A stretch of 64,000 nt of DNA from Desulfuromusa sp. (GTDB taxonomy: Bacteria > Desulfobacterota > Desulfuromonadia > Desulfuromonadales > Geopsychrobacteraceae). Numbering within the stretch: the stretch's first letter is position 1; the number at the start of each line of letters is the position of its first letter. The DNA is taken from the NCBI GenBank assembly GCA_016744595.1, contig JADGEB010000009.1, forward strand, positions 31,784-95,783. The letters are read 5' to 3'. The notes beneath the pieces are model-generated. The model saw nothing but the letters and a program-made list of their open reading frames with translations. It searched no databases and was not told where the DNA came from. The position numbers and the translations under genes were made by a program. Shown here piece by piece: positions 35,692-43,942 of the stretch.

Positions 35692-36561
35692 TTAGAGAAT
35701 GGCATCACGAAGCTGCTTCGAGCGTAAAAAGAATTCAAACAGCTTCTCACTATTGCCCTCGGCAATATCAGCTTTCAATTCCCCCAAAGAGTTTTCGAAC
35801 TGCTCCAGCATTTCCAGCAATGCTTCACGATTGGTTTCAGCGATATCGCGCCACATGGTCGGGTCAGAAGAGGCAATCCGGGTAAAATCCCGAAATCCTC
35901 CAGCCGAATATTCAAGAATATTCTCTTCATAATGATCGTAGGAACCAACTGCATTGACCAGAGAATAAGCAACCATATGGGGCAAATGGCTGATTGCAGC
36001 AAGAACCTTGTCGTGCTTTTCGTGAGACATCTCTACCACATCACTGCCCACAATTGTCCACATCTGCCTAATCAGTTCCAGAGCCTGTGAATCAGTTTTG
36101 TCCGTTGGAGTTAAAATACAACGCTTGCCACGATATAGACTGGAAAAAGCAGCTTCTGCACCACTGTTCTCAGTGCCTGCAATTGGATGCCCAGGAACAA
36201 AATGTATCCCTTCCGGCAACAAGGGCTCAATCATGCTGATCACTTCACCCTTCACACTACCACCATCAGTAATAACTGCTCCCTTTTTTAAACTAGGCAG
36301 ACACTGCTGCAGAACCGAACCTAAAGTTTTAACCGGCGTCGCCAGGAAAACAACATCAGCGTCCTTAACCGCTTCCAAAGGGTCACGGCTGCAACTGTCT
36401 ATGACCCCAAGTTCAATCGCTTTTTCCAGGTTCGGCTTTCCCCGGCCACAACCAACGACGGTGCCAACAACTCCAGCTTCCTTCAAAGCCAAAGCCAGAG
36501 AACCACCTATCAAGCCAACACCAATGATTGCCAAACGTGGGATCAGGACACTGCTAGACAT
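35692..36561 (-). CDS. tyrA: Prephenate dehydrogenase (monofunctional TyrA)
   Basis: 289 aa NAD(P)-dependent dehydrogenase converting prephenate to 4-hydroxyphenylpyruvate. Rossmann motif LAIIGVGLIGGSLALALKEA, then VVFLATPVKTL and the catalytic-His region FVPGHPIAGTENSGAEAAFS, followed by the helical C-terminal domain (SHLPHMVAYSLVNAV). No chorismate mutase or ACT domain is attached. Lies 5 nt downstream of pheA. Confidence 0.94.
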   Translation of the reverse strand: MSSSVLIPRLAIIGVGLIGGSLALALKEAGVVGTVVGCGRGKPNLEKAIELGVIDSCSRDPLEAVKDADVVFLATPVKTLGSVLQQCLPSLKKGAVITDGGSVKGEVISMIEPLLPEGIHFVPGHPIAGTENSGAEAAFSSLYRGKRCILTPTDKTDSQALELIRQMWTIVGSDVVEMSHEKHDKVLAAISHLPHMVAYSLVNAVGSYDHYEENILEYSAGGFRDFTRIASSDPTMWRDIAETNREALLEMLEQFENSLGELKADIAEGNSEKLFEFFLRSKQLRDAIL

Positions 36562-36566
36562 TATTG

Positions 36567-37661
36567 CTACTCTCCAGACTGGTTTTCATTTCGAGCTATC
36601 GGGTAAGAACCAAGAATTTTGAGAAAGTGACAGTGCTCACGGAGTTCTTCTATCGCAGCAAAAACTTCTGAGTCATCGATATGACCAATCAGATCAAGGA
36701 AGAAAATATATTCCCAAGCTTTCTGCTTCATCGGTCGACTCTCTATTTTAGCGAGATTGACCTGACGCTTACTAAAAGGTTCCAGCATCCGGTAGAGGAT
36801 TCCCGGTTCATCCTTAACGCTGAACATAATTGAAGTTTTATCCGCCCCACTCTTTTCTGGAGTTTTCTTGCCAATAACCAAAAAGCGGGTAAAGTTGTGC
36901 GGGTTGTCCTCTATTTTTTCTTTAACAATCTGCAGATCATACTGGATTGCAGCCGCATGGCCTGCAATCGCAGCAACAGCTTCATCCTCAGCAGCCATCT
37001 GGGCAGCAGCTGCTGTACTGGAAACATCAAACAATGGTGTCTCCGACATATTGGTTTCAAGCCAATGCCGACATTGTGCTAACGGCTGAGGATGAGAAAC
37101 AATTTTTTCGATTTTTCCAAGATCTCCAGTTTTTGAAAGGAGATTATGGGATATTTCCAGCATAACCTCGGCAATCATTTGGAGTTCAGAATCAAAAAAC
37201 ATATCCAGAGTATGATTGACAACACCTTCCGTTGAATTTTCGACTGGAACCACTCCGTAATGGGCACGACCCCGTTCAACTTCTTCGAAAACAGCGGGAA
37301 TACTTTTTAGTGGGACTAACTGTGCAGACAGTCCAAATTGTTGCATTGTCGCTTGATGGGTAAATGTAGATTGAGGCCCCAAAAAAGCAACCCGCATGGG
37401 ACGCTCCATATTCAACGAAGCAGAAATAATTTCCCGAAACACCTTGCACACAGCTTCATTAGGAAAAGGGCCAGGATTCAGCTCGCTCAAACGTTCATAA
37501 ATCGCTTTTTCCCGACTTGGAACATAAAATGAGCCCTGACTGCCCTCTTTGGCCTTACCCACAGAGATAACAATTTCGGCACGCTGGTTCAGAAAATCAA
37601 GGATCTGATCATCAACCTGATCGATCTGCTGACGTAATTTGTCTAAATCTTTATCTGTCAT
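36567..37661 (-). CDS. pheA: Bifunctional chorismate mutase / prephenate dehydratase
   Basis: 364 aa. Chorismate mutase domain (about 1-85: LDKLRQQIDQVDDQILDFLN), prephenate dehydratase domain (about 92-265: VAFLGPQSTFTHQATMQQF, GVVPVENSTEGVVNHTLDMF) and C-terminal ACT domain (TSIMFSVKDEPGILYRMLEP, then ESRPMKQKAWEYIFFLD) for phenylalanine feedback. First gene of the pheA-tyrA-aroA-cmk-rpsA-sppA-ihfB series, with a sigma70-like promoter at 37700-37728. Confidence 0.96.
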   Translation of the reverse strand: MTDKDLDKLRQQIDQVDDQILDFLNQRAEIVISVGKAKEGSQGSFYVPSREKAIYERLSELNPGPFPNEAVCKVFREIISASLNMERPMRVAFLGPQSTFTHQATMQQFGLSAQLVPLKSIPAVFEEVERGRAHYGVVPVENSTEGVVNHTLDMFFDSELQMIAEVMLEISHNLLSKTGDLGKIEKIVSHPQPLAQCRHWLETNMSETPLFDVSSTAAAAQMAAEDEAVAAIAGHAAAIQYDLQIVKEKIEDNPHNFTRFLVIGKKTPEKSGADKTSIMFSVKDEPGILYRMLEPFSKRQVNLAKIESRPMKQKAWEYIFFLDLIGHIDDSEVFAAIEELREHCHFLKILGSYPIARNENQSGE

Positions 37662-37699
37662 AAAGACCTGCTTTCAATAAGTAGTTGAGATGGTGGGGA

Positions 37700-37728
37700 A
37701 ATGTAACCTAATCAGCTTCGAAAATCAA
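37700..37728 (-). promoter_or_regulatory. Putative sigma70 promoter of pheA operon
   Basis: Minus strand TTGATT (37728-37723), 17 nt, TACATT (37705-37700), about 39 nt ahead of the pheA ATG. Confidence 0.5.
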
Positions 37729-37743
37729 TTCAACCTGAACCGT

Positions 37744-37772
37744 TTGACAGGATAAATTTTCATCGCTATTCT
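37744..37772 (+). promoter_or_regulatory. Putative sigma70 promoter ahead of a 10-codon ORF
   Basis: TTGACA (37744-37749), 17 nt, TATTCT (37767-37772). Together with the pheA promoter and the small ORF below this accounts for most of the 327-bp gap 37662-37988; the remaining 150 bp before the glyoxalase-like gene show nothing further. Confidence 0.55.
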
Positions 37773-37802
37773 CATCAAAAGGTGTTGAGGCGAAGGAGGA
37801 TA

Positions 37803-37835
37803 ATGTCAAAACAAGATAAACAACACATGCCGTAG
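37803..37835 (+). other. Very short ORF with strong ribosome-binding site (possible leader peptide or gene remnant)
   Basis: ATG at 37803, 7 nt after AAGGAGGA, encodes MSKQDKQHMP and stops at TAG. A near-consensus promoter lies 30 nt upstream. It could be a leader ORF for the glyoxalase-like gene 153 nt downstream or the truncated start of a lost gene. Confidence 0.3.
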
Positions 37836-37988
37836 ATTGAAATTTTGATAATCACCCTGTGGTATTTTTATTTTTAAAACAGATGGCAGACAGGTGACAG
37901 GTTTTCCCAATAAGACTATCATTGTGGCTATAGACAGCATTAAATAACTTGTCAATCTAAGAACTTGGACATTTGAGGAGGTAATAAT

Positions 37989-38405
37989 ATGAAATATTTA
38001 CATGCTATGATTCGTGCAGCTGATATCACAAAGTCGTTACAATTTTATCAGGAGTTACTCGGGCTTAAGTTGTTGAGACAGAAAGACTATGAGGAAGGAC
38101 GGTTCTCTTTATATTATCTTGCGACTGAAGAAGGAGAGCCGGAAATTGAGCTTACTCATAATTGGGATGCTGCAGAATACACAGAAGGCAATTCATTTGG
38201 CCATTTAGCCTTTTCTGTAGAAAATATTTATGAGGTCTGTCAAAAGTTAGAGAATTCGGGTGTGGCAATCTTGCGCCCACCTCGGGATGGGCATATGGCC
38301 TTTGTAAAAGACCCAAGTGGCATATCCATTGAAATCCTTCAAGCCGGGAAGAACCTCCCAGAACATGAAAAATGGTCTAAAATGGCAAGCTCTGGCTCTT
38401 GGTAA
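37989..38405 (+). CDS. Glyoxalase I-like VOC-family protein
   Basis: 138 aa, glyoxalase/VOC fold: MKYLHAMIRAADITKSLQFY, then LLGLKLLRQKDYEEGRFSLY, and a second half with NSFGHLAFSVENIYEVCQKL and FVKDPSGISIEILQ. The metal-binding residues of lactoylglutathione lyase seem present (His6, Glu in the IELTHNW strand, His and Glu in the second half), so detoxification of methylglyoxal is the best guess. Strong GGAGG site. It stands alone between the pheA operon and the toxin-antitoxin pair. Confidence 0.75.
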   Translation: MKYLHAMIRAADITKSLQFYQELLGLKLLRQKDYEEGRFSLYYLATEEGEPEIELTHNWDAAEYTEGNSFGHLAFSVENIYEVCQKLENSGVAILRPPRDGHMAFVKDPSGISIEILQAGKNLPEHEKWSKMASSGSW

Positions 38406-38567
38406 AAAGTGATGGTCTAACAAAAAATCCGACTTTATAAAATAGGGGGCAGGTTTTGTGTTGCCATACTGCTTAATTTAGGAGTTATTCGACTGATGGT
38501 CAAAAAAACATCTGATAAAGTCTGCTGTTGACTTATCTTTGATCTTTAACACTCTCAAGAATATAAG

Positions 38568-39293
38568 TCAGCCCTGATTCTCAGTCATTCTAGACATAAT
38601 CCGCCGCAACACACGGATTCTTTCCCAGAGAACAGCCTTAGGAATGTTGATCTCCATTGCCAGCATACACCGCTCTAACCACTCGGGGCGGCACTGAAAC
38701 TTTTCTGTCGCCTTGATAATATCTTTAGCAATTGCCTTGCCATACGCCAACTCCGCCTTAGTGACCGCAGTACGGAACAAATCCATGGAAGGTTGCATCA
38801 TTGCCAGATCGATCAGGTCACGATTAAACACACTTTCATCTGCCCAGCGATCTGAATTTGCCAATAATTTACTAGTTATCATATCAAGTGGCGACAAGGT
38901 GGAGATACCACAAATTTGATCATCAACACCGGGACTTCGCAGCTTAATCCGCCCTTCGAGAATAATTTCAAACTTCACTTGTGTACCGGCAACCAGCAAC
39001 ATGGTTCTGATTCCATACTGATCAGCACGTACCTCTCTAATTTGAGATATCGATTCAATATTATGCTGAAAAAGGGCAAGAATTCCTAGGGAATCAGTCG
39101 TCAATAATCGCAGCTGTCGATAGCTGTTAACATTTGAAACGAGGAAATCGATATCAACCGATTCCCGATATTCACCATAACGGAGCGCAATAGCGGTACC
39201 ACCACCAAACAAACAGTTGTGCTGCCGCAACAAATCCCCATTCAATGACAACAATATCTGGGCAATCCGCTGATGATGGGGTCGTTCAAACAT
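38568..39293 (-). CDS. AbiEii/AbiGii-type nucleotidyltransferase toxin
   Basis: 241 aa. The nucleotidyltransferase signature FGGGTAIALRYGEYRESVDI, then DFLV, matches the AbiEii (DUF1814) toxin family, with a later LSPLDMITSKLLANSDRW segment typical of it. Such toxins are thought to inhibit growth by nucleotide transfer to RNA or protein targets. ATG at 39293 (after GGAG) or 39302. Overlaps the antitoxin gene, which encodes an XRE-type protein instead of the AbiEi antitoxin. Likely a toxin-antitoxin or phage-defence module. Confidence 0.78.
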   Translation of the reverse strand: MFERPHHQRIAQILLSLNGDLLRQHNCLFGGGTAIALRYGEYRESVDIDFLVSNVNSYRQLRLLTTDSLGILALFQHNIESISQIREVRADQYGIRTMLLVAGTQVKFEIILEGRIKLRSPGVDDQICGISTLSPLDMITSKLLANSDRWADESVFNRDLIDLAMMQPSMDLFRTAVTKAELAYGKAIAKDIIKATEKFQCRPEWLERCMLAMEINIPKAVLWERIRVLRRIMSRMTENQG

Positions 39294-39780
39294 TGCCAGC
39301 ATCTCCAGAAAAAACCTGTTGAAGCGCCGTCAACAAATTGAGCTCATGCGGCTCCATTGCTTTTAAGTCGAGATGCCGCCAGTTACGTTCGTAAACACTC
39401 AACGCTTCCCGTGGGGACAACACATCAACACCATGGATCTGCCAGGCAAGTTGTTTAAGCTGAGGATAGTCGACAAATGCTATTTGGACAGGTATCGATT
39501 CGGCACAGTTTAAATTATCGACAGACTCTTGACCATGTTCAGGGGATTGGGCAATCTTTAAATCAAGTCCCAAGACTGATAATGCATTAAGACAGGCACC
39601 GAAAGTAACAGAGGTTGCACCTTTTTCGAGCCGATACCAAGTCACGCGAGACATACCTGCCGCCTCAGCAGCAGTTGTTGCACTGACTCCCAAGGCTTTG
39701 CGGTGAACACGAATCTGCTCACCAACCTCAGCAGCACGATTTTCAACCCATGTAGAAATATTGGATAATTTTGCAGGCAT
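39286..39780 (-). CDS. XRE-family antitoxin/repressor
   Basis: 164 aa. HTH_3 domain at about residues 18-75 (IRVHRKALGVSATTAAEAAG, then MSRVTWYRLEKGATSVTFGA), followed by a C-terminal region probably binding the toxin. Ribosome-binding site GGAGG. Overlaps the toxin gene by about 8 nt. It most likely represses its own promoter through the long inverted repeat at 39800-39845. Confidence 0.78.
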   Translation of the reverse strand: MPAKLSNISTWVENRAAEVGEQIRVHRKALGVSATTAAEAAGMSRVTWYRLEKGATSVTFGACLNALSVLGLDLKIAQSPEHGQESVDNLNCAESIPVQIAFVDYPQLKQLAWQIHGVDVLSPREALSVYERNWRHLDLKAMEPHELNLLTALQQVFSGDAGNV

Positions 39781-39799
39781 AGACGATCCTCCATAATAT

Positions 39800-39845
39800 G
39801 TTTCTCATTATAGACTAAAGTGGCAATTAGTCAAGAATAAGAAAC
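39800..39845. promoter_or_regulatory. Inverted-repeat operator of the toxin-antitoxin operon
   Basis: Arms GTTTCTCATTATAGACTAA and TTAGTCAAGAATAAGAAAC (16 of 19 positions match as inverted repeat) with an 8-nt spacer. The repeat encloses the -35 and -10 hexamers, so a bound dimeric or tetrameric antitoxin would block transcription. Confidence 0.65.
39807..39834 (-). promoter_or_regulatory. Sigma70 promoter of the toxin-antitoxin operon
   Basis: Minus strand TTGACT (39834-39829), 16 nt, TATAAT (39812-39807); predicted start about 20 nt before the antitoxin ATG. Confidence 0.75.
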
Positions 39846-40029
39846 ACTTTAAGTGGAATATAGATGTCCAGGGTTAGGTCTTTTATCGCCATATAGCTGG
39901 GCGATCTCAATATCCTAGCTTAGTAATACTCAATCCTGAACGCTCAGAAACAACACCCAAGACCTACTCTCATGATTTCTGATTTTTACTTTCCGCAGCA
40001 CAGATTTCGATTTTCCCAGGAACAACTTG

Positions 40030-40713
40030 CTACTGCCGGACAACCTGATGACCGCGTTTTGCCCAGTCGGCAATGCCGTAGCGCAGGTTATAGATCTTCT
40101 TGAAGCCATTTTTAATCAATATACGTGAAGCAACAGTACTGCGATTGCCAGTGGCACAGTAAATCAGAATGTCGTGTTTTTTATACTCTGCCAGCTTATC
40201 GAGATACTGCTGTAACACCTGCACTGGCAGCAGGTTTGCCCCTTGAATATAGCCTTGCTGAAACTCTCCCTGGGTTCTGACGTCCAAAATCAAAGGGTTA
40301 GTATTCTGCAAAATGTCAACTGCTTGTTCAGCTGACAACTCGCTGTAGGATGGCGCACTATATTCAATAACTTTGATGGTGCCACTAACCGTTCCGGCCG
40401 TAAATTTGTAGCTGCCGGGCTTTTTCATCTTTATATAGGTACGTTCCCCCTCTGCAGCCGGAAAGATCTTTTCTATTTCTAGCTCAGGAACCACCAAGCT
40501 AAAGTGACTCTGCCCTTTAAGTGTGGGCTGAATGTAGTCACCGCGGTAGATCACAAAATGATTTGCTTGATCCGGCACAATCGTCAGCATACGCAGACCA
40601 CCAACGATTTTGCCTGAAACTTCCACATCGCTGTTCGTTTGAGCTACAGCTGTTTGCATAATAAAGCAGCTCAGCAACGCTGCCAGCAACAAACTAATAA
40701 TCTTCCTTGTCAT
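40030..40713 (-). CDS. Exported rhodanese-domain protein
   Basis: 227 aa. Signal peptide MTRKIISLLLAALLSCFIMQ, cleavage near TAVAQ. Residues about 30-120 resemble a cupredoxin-like beta domain (FVIYRGDYIQPTL, PGSYKFTAGTVSGTIKVIEY) with no obvious copper ligand set. Residues about 125-225 are a rhodanese domain with active-site loop CATGNRS (Cys for persulfide). Periplasmic sulfur-transfer or sulfide-related role suggested. It has its own promoter at 40745-40773. Confidence 0.8.
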   Translation of the reverse strand: MTRKIISLLLAALLSCFIMQTAVAQTNSDVEVSGKIVGGLRMLTIVPDQANHFVIYRGDYIQPTLKGQSHFSLVVPELEIEKIFPAAEGERTYIKMKKPGSYKFTAGTVSGTIKVIEYSAPSYSELSAEQAVDILQNTNPLILDVRTQGEFQQGYIQGANLLPVQVLQQYLDKLAEYKKHDILIYCATGNRSTVASRILIKNGFKKIYNLRYGIADWAKRGHQVVRQ

Positions 40714-40744
40714 TGTTATCTCCTGAAGAAAGTAAATTTATGTA

Positions 40745-40773
40745 TATATATTATTGTATTGAATAGGCGTCAA
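40745..40773 (-). promoter_or_regulatory. Sigma70 promoter of the rhodanese gene
   Basis: Minus strand TTGACG (40773-40768), 17 nt, TATATA (40750-40745), about 32 nt before the ATG. Confidence 0.6.
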
Positions 40774-40896
40774 GTTCTGTCATCAGACTGATATCTTTTG
40801 TTGCCGACTTAAACGTTGTAAAAAGTGTGATCAGCCTCCTTATTGACACATTTTCTTGAATGCGACTCTCAGCTTTCGACAAACAGATAAACCCGC

Positions 40897-40925
40897 TTGA
40901 CCCATCGATTTGCCACAGTTAGAAT
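40897..40925 (+). promoter_or_regulatory. Sigma70 promoter of the aminotransferase gene
   Basis: TTGACC (40897-40902), 17 nt, TAGAAT (40920-40925), 44 nt before the ATG at 40970. Confidence 0.6.
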
Positions 40926-40969
40926 CTATTTTTCGTACAAAACTTACTTAGTCAATAAAGGAAACAAAA

Positions 40970-42154
40970 ATGTCCATCGCAACCAAAATAAAAGCACAAA
41001 TTGAAGGTTCTTCATGGATTCGTAAAATGTTTGAAGAAGGAACCGCGCTACGACAGCAATATGGTGACGAAAATATTTTTGACTTCACCCTGGGGAACCC
41101 CACCACAGAACCACCAAAAGAACTCCATCAAGAACTGAAGAAGATTGCCGAGAACCCCACACCGGGGATGCATCGTTACATGAATAATGCTGGATATGAC
41201 GATACCCGTGCGGCGGTTGCTGAAGTGATCGCAGAAAACTGCAACCAGCCGGTGACTTTAAATCAGGTCGTTATGACCTGTGGTGCTGGTGCGGCTTTAA
41301 ATGTGGTATTGAAAACCCTGCTTAATCCTGGTGACGAAGTGATTATCCTCACCCCGTATTTTGTTGAATATAAATTCTACATCGATAATCAGGGTGGAAT
41401 CCCGGTTGAAGTTATTACCAAAGATGATTTCCAACCCGACCTTGATGCGATTGATAGCGCAATAAATTCACGTACCAGAGCAATTATCATTAACTCTCCC
41501 AACAACCCGACCGGAGTTATCTATCCAGAAGCAACCTTAGGTGCTCTGGGCGAGCTATTACATCGCAAAGAGCAAGAGTACGGAACGACGATTCTGGCAA
41601 TTTCAGATGAACCCTATGCACGAATCAGTTTTGGCGAAACCGTTCCTTGCATTTTTAACTCTATTAAAAATTCGGTTATTGTCACTTCTCACTCCAAAGA
41701 TCTGGCGCTACCTGGGGATCGAATCGGTTACCTTGCTGCTAATCCAGCTATGACTGATGTTGACCTGTTTATGCAAGGAACAATTTTCTGTAATCGAGTG
41801 CTTGGGTTTGTTAACGCCCCAGCGCTGATGCAACGGCTGGTAACCAATTTACAACGTGTCAGTGTCGATGTTGAAGAGTACCGATATAAACGAGATCTTC
41901 TCTATAACAAATTAACTGAGCTTGGCATTGAAATGGTCAAACCGGGAGGTGGGTTTTATCTCTTTCCAAAATCCCCTCTGGCAGATGAAATGGAATTTAT
42001 CCGTATAGCACAAAAATTTCACATCCTGCTGGTTCCAGGTTCAGGCTTTGGCGCACCAGGATTTTTCCGCATTGCCTATTGTGTTGAAAATGAGATGATC
42101 GAACGGAGTCTGCCGCGCTGGGAAGAACTTGCCCGTGAAGTTGGTCTTATTTAG
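40970..42154 (+). CDS. PLP-dependent aminotransferase, class I/II
   Basis: 394 aa fold-type I aminotransferase. PLP-binding Lys in SHSKDLALPGDRIGYLA, the NSPNNPTG motif (Asn contacting PLP), SDEPYARI (Asp) and a C-terminal substrate-carboxylate Arg (GAPGFFRIAYC). Related to aspartate/alanine aminotransferases; the amino donor is not predictable. Followed 46 nt later by a P-loop/DRTGG protein on the same strand, probably co-transcribed. Confidence 0.88.
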   Translation: MSIATKIKAQIEGSSWIRKMFEEGTALRQQYGDENIFDFTLGNPTTEPPKELHQELKKIAENPTPGMHRYMNNAGYDDTRAAVAEVIAENCNQPVTLNQVVMTCGAGAALNVVLKTLLNPGDEVIILTPYFVEYKFYIDNQGGIPVEVITKDDFQPDLDAIDSAINSRTRAIIINSPNNPTGVIYPEATLGALGELLHRKEQEYGTTILAISDEPYARISFGETVPCIFNSIKNSVIVTSHSKDLALPGDRIGYLAANPAMTDVDLFMQGTIFCNRVLGFVNAPALMQRLVTNLQRVSVDVEEYRYKRDLLYNKLTELGIEMVKPGGGFYLFPKSPLADEMEFIRIAQKFHILLVPGSGFGAPGFFRIAYCVENEMIERSLPRWEELAREVGLI

Positions 42155-42200
42155 GTTCTGAATATATTTTACTGCCACAACCGTTTCAGAGGGTCAGGGA

Positions 42201-43301
42201 ATGGCTAAAAAACTGTTTATTGCAGCAACAGGGCAGAATATCGGCAAAACGACTGCCAGCCTGTCATTGGTTCATCTGGCCAAGAAGAAATATCGCCGGG
42301 TCGGTTTTATCAAGCCATTAGGTCCTAAAGTGACTGAATACAAAGGGCTCACTGTTGATAAGGATGCTGCTGTTATCTGCCAAGTATTCAACATGGGACG
42401 TGACCTGCCCTATATGTCACCAGTCATCATTCATCCTGACTCGACCAGAAGAATTCTCAATGGAGAACTGGATCCAGAAGATTTTGAACAAAAGGTTGTA
42501 CACGCCTGTGCAGCACTGGAAAAAAAATGTGATTTCATCATTATTGAAGGTTCCGGTCATCCAGGAGTTGGGTCCGTAGTCAATCTTTCCAATGCCCGAA
42601 TAGCCAAACTGCTGAACGCTAAGGTTTTGATGATCACAGGTGGTGGTGTTGGCAACGTGATAGATAATGTCTACATGAACAAAGCTCTTTTTGATAAAGA
42701 AGAGGTCGAAGTTCGCGCTATTATGCCCAATAAACTTTTCCCGGAAAAGCGAGAAAGTACCCTCAACTATTTGGAAAAAGCATTTTCTAGCGAATCATTC
42801 AAAGTCGTGGGTGGGTTCAATTATCAACCAGTTTTGGCCAACCCAACTCTGAACCGGATTGCAAAAATTCTTGACCTGAAAATTTCCGGTAATAAACGTG
42901 ATGTTAAAAGAATTATCCACCACCTGCAAATTGGATCACCATCCACCCAACGTGTCACGGAATTACTGCGTGATGACACGTTGTTGATTGTGACCAGCAG
43001 CCGAGATGAATTGCTGGTCACATTGTCAAATATGTATCAAATTCCCGACTATAGAGATAAAATTGTCGGGCTGCTCATTCCGGGGATACATGAAATCAGT
43101 GATATTACCCAGCAGATTATCGACCGCAGTAATATTCCCTATCTACGCACGACCAATCATACAACAGGTCAACTTTATCGAACTATCAATGAAGATGTTT
43201 ATAAACTTCAAGCTGAAGATAAAGAAAAGATCGACATGATCAAGAAATTATCAGAGGTTCGTTTTAATTTTGACGAACTGGATGCATTGTTTAGCAACTG
43301 A
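42201..43301 (+). CDS. P-loop ATPase with DRTGG domain (BioD/Pta-N-like)
   Basis: 366 aa. N-terminal dethiobiotin-synthetase-like P-loop domain (FIAATGQNIGKTTASLSLVH; Asp/Glu-rich IIIEGSGHPGVGSVVNLSNA) and C-terminal DRTGG-type domain from about residue 245 (LLRDDTLLIVTSSRDELLVT). The same domain pair occurs at the N-terminus of long phosphotransacetylases, but the Pta catalytic domain is absent. Function unknown; possibly a sensor or regulator of acetyl-phosphate or CoA metabolism. Start supported by AGGGTCAGGGA. Confidence 0.75.
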   Translation: MAKKLFIAATGQNIGKTTASLSLVHLAKKKYRRVGFIKPLGPKVTEYKGLTVDKDAAVICQVFNMGRDLPYMSPVIIHPDSTRRILNGELDPEDFEQKVVHACAALEKKCDFIIIEGSGHPGVGSVVNLSNARIAKLLNAKVLMITGGGVGNVIDNVYMNKALFDKEEVEVRAIMPNKLFPEKRESTLNYLEKAFSSESFKVVGGFNYQPVLANPTLNRIAKILDLKISGNKRDVKRIIHHLQIGSPSTQRVTELLRDDTLLIVTSSRDELLVTLSNMYQIPDYRDKIVGLLIPGIHEISDITQQIIDRSNIPYLRTTNHTTGQLYRTINEDVYKLQAEDKEKIDMIKKLSEVRFNFDELDALFSN

Positions 43302-43352
43302 TCTTTTCACCCCCTTTCAGTACAAATATTGTAAATATTTTGAAAGCCCCCC

Positions 43353-43381
43353 TTGACAGACAGACCTGTCTGTATTATTCT
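43353..43381 (+). promoter_or_regulatory. Promoter with TetR-type operator palindrome
   Basis: TTGACA (43353-43358), 17 nt, TATTCT (43376-43381). An 18-bp palindrome ACAGACAGACCTGTCTGT (43356-43373) fills the spacer and overlaps the -35, typical of TetR autoregulation. The predicted start (about 43388) coincides with the first ATG. Confidence 0.75.
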
Positions 43382-43387
43382 TTCGAC

Positions 43388-43942
43388 ATGGAAAAGAAAT
43401 CTGTAAAAATGAAGATTTTAGAGACAGCAAACCGTCTCTTCTATACTCAAGGCTACCGAGCAACTGGAATAAATCAGATAATCAAGGAAGCAAATGTAGC
43501 TAAAGCGAGTTTTTACCAACACTTCCCATCAAAAGAAAATCTCTGTGAAGAATATCTTACTCAGAGACATCTGATTTCGCATAAAAAACAGCAAAACTTC
43601 ATCAACACTGGAGACACTCCAGTTGAGAGAATTTGTAACTTGTTCGAAAACATCCGCCAGAATGCTATCGAAAACAATTTTAACGGTTGTCCATTTTTGA
43701 ACATAGCAGCTGAGACCTATGAACATGAAAGCAAAATCAGGCAGGCAGTGGCACAACACAAAACAAAGCTTATTGCCTTGATTAAAACTGAACTGAAAGA
43801 CTTTGACGATCCAGACACTTTGTCAGAAATGATTTACCTAATCTATGAAGGTACCAACATCGCAGTAAGAAACTACCGAAAGATATGGCCTGTAGACAGA
43901 GCTATTCAACTAGTGTGCAATCTTTTGAAAATGAGCTCCTAA
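43388..43942 (+). CDS. TetR/AcrR-family transcriptional regulator
   Basis: 184 aa. N-terminal TetR HTH (ILETANRLFYTQGYRATGIN, then QIIKEANVAKASFYQHFPSK) and a ligand-binding C-terminal domain containing GCPFLNIAAET, frequent in this subfamily. The ATG at 43388 falls on the predicted transcription start; an ATG at 43409 preceded by GGAAAAG could be used instead. Its stop adjoins the next gene's ATG without a gap. Likely autoregulated through the palindrome in its promoter; the inducer is unknown. Confidence 0.9.
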   Translation: MEKKSVKMKILETANRLFYTQGYRATGINQIIKEANVAKASFYQHFPSKENLCEEYLTQRHLISHKKQQNFINTGDTPVERICNLFENIRQNAIENNFNGCPFLNIAAETYEHESKIRQAVAQHKTKLIALIKTELKDFDDPDTLSEMIYLIYEGTNIAVRNYRKIWPVDRAIQLVCNLLKMSS

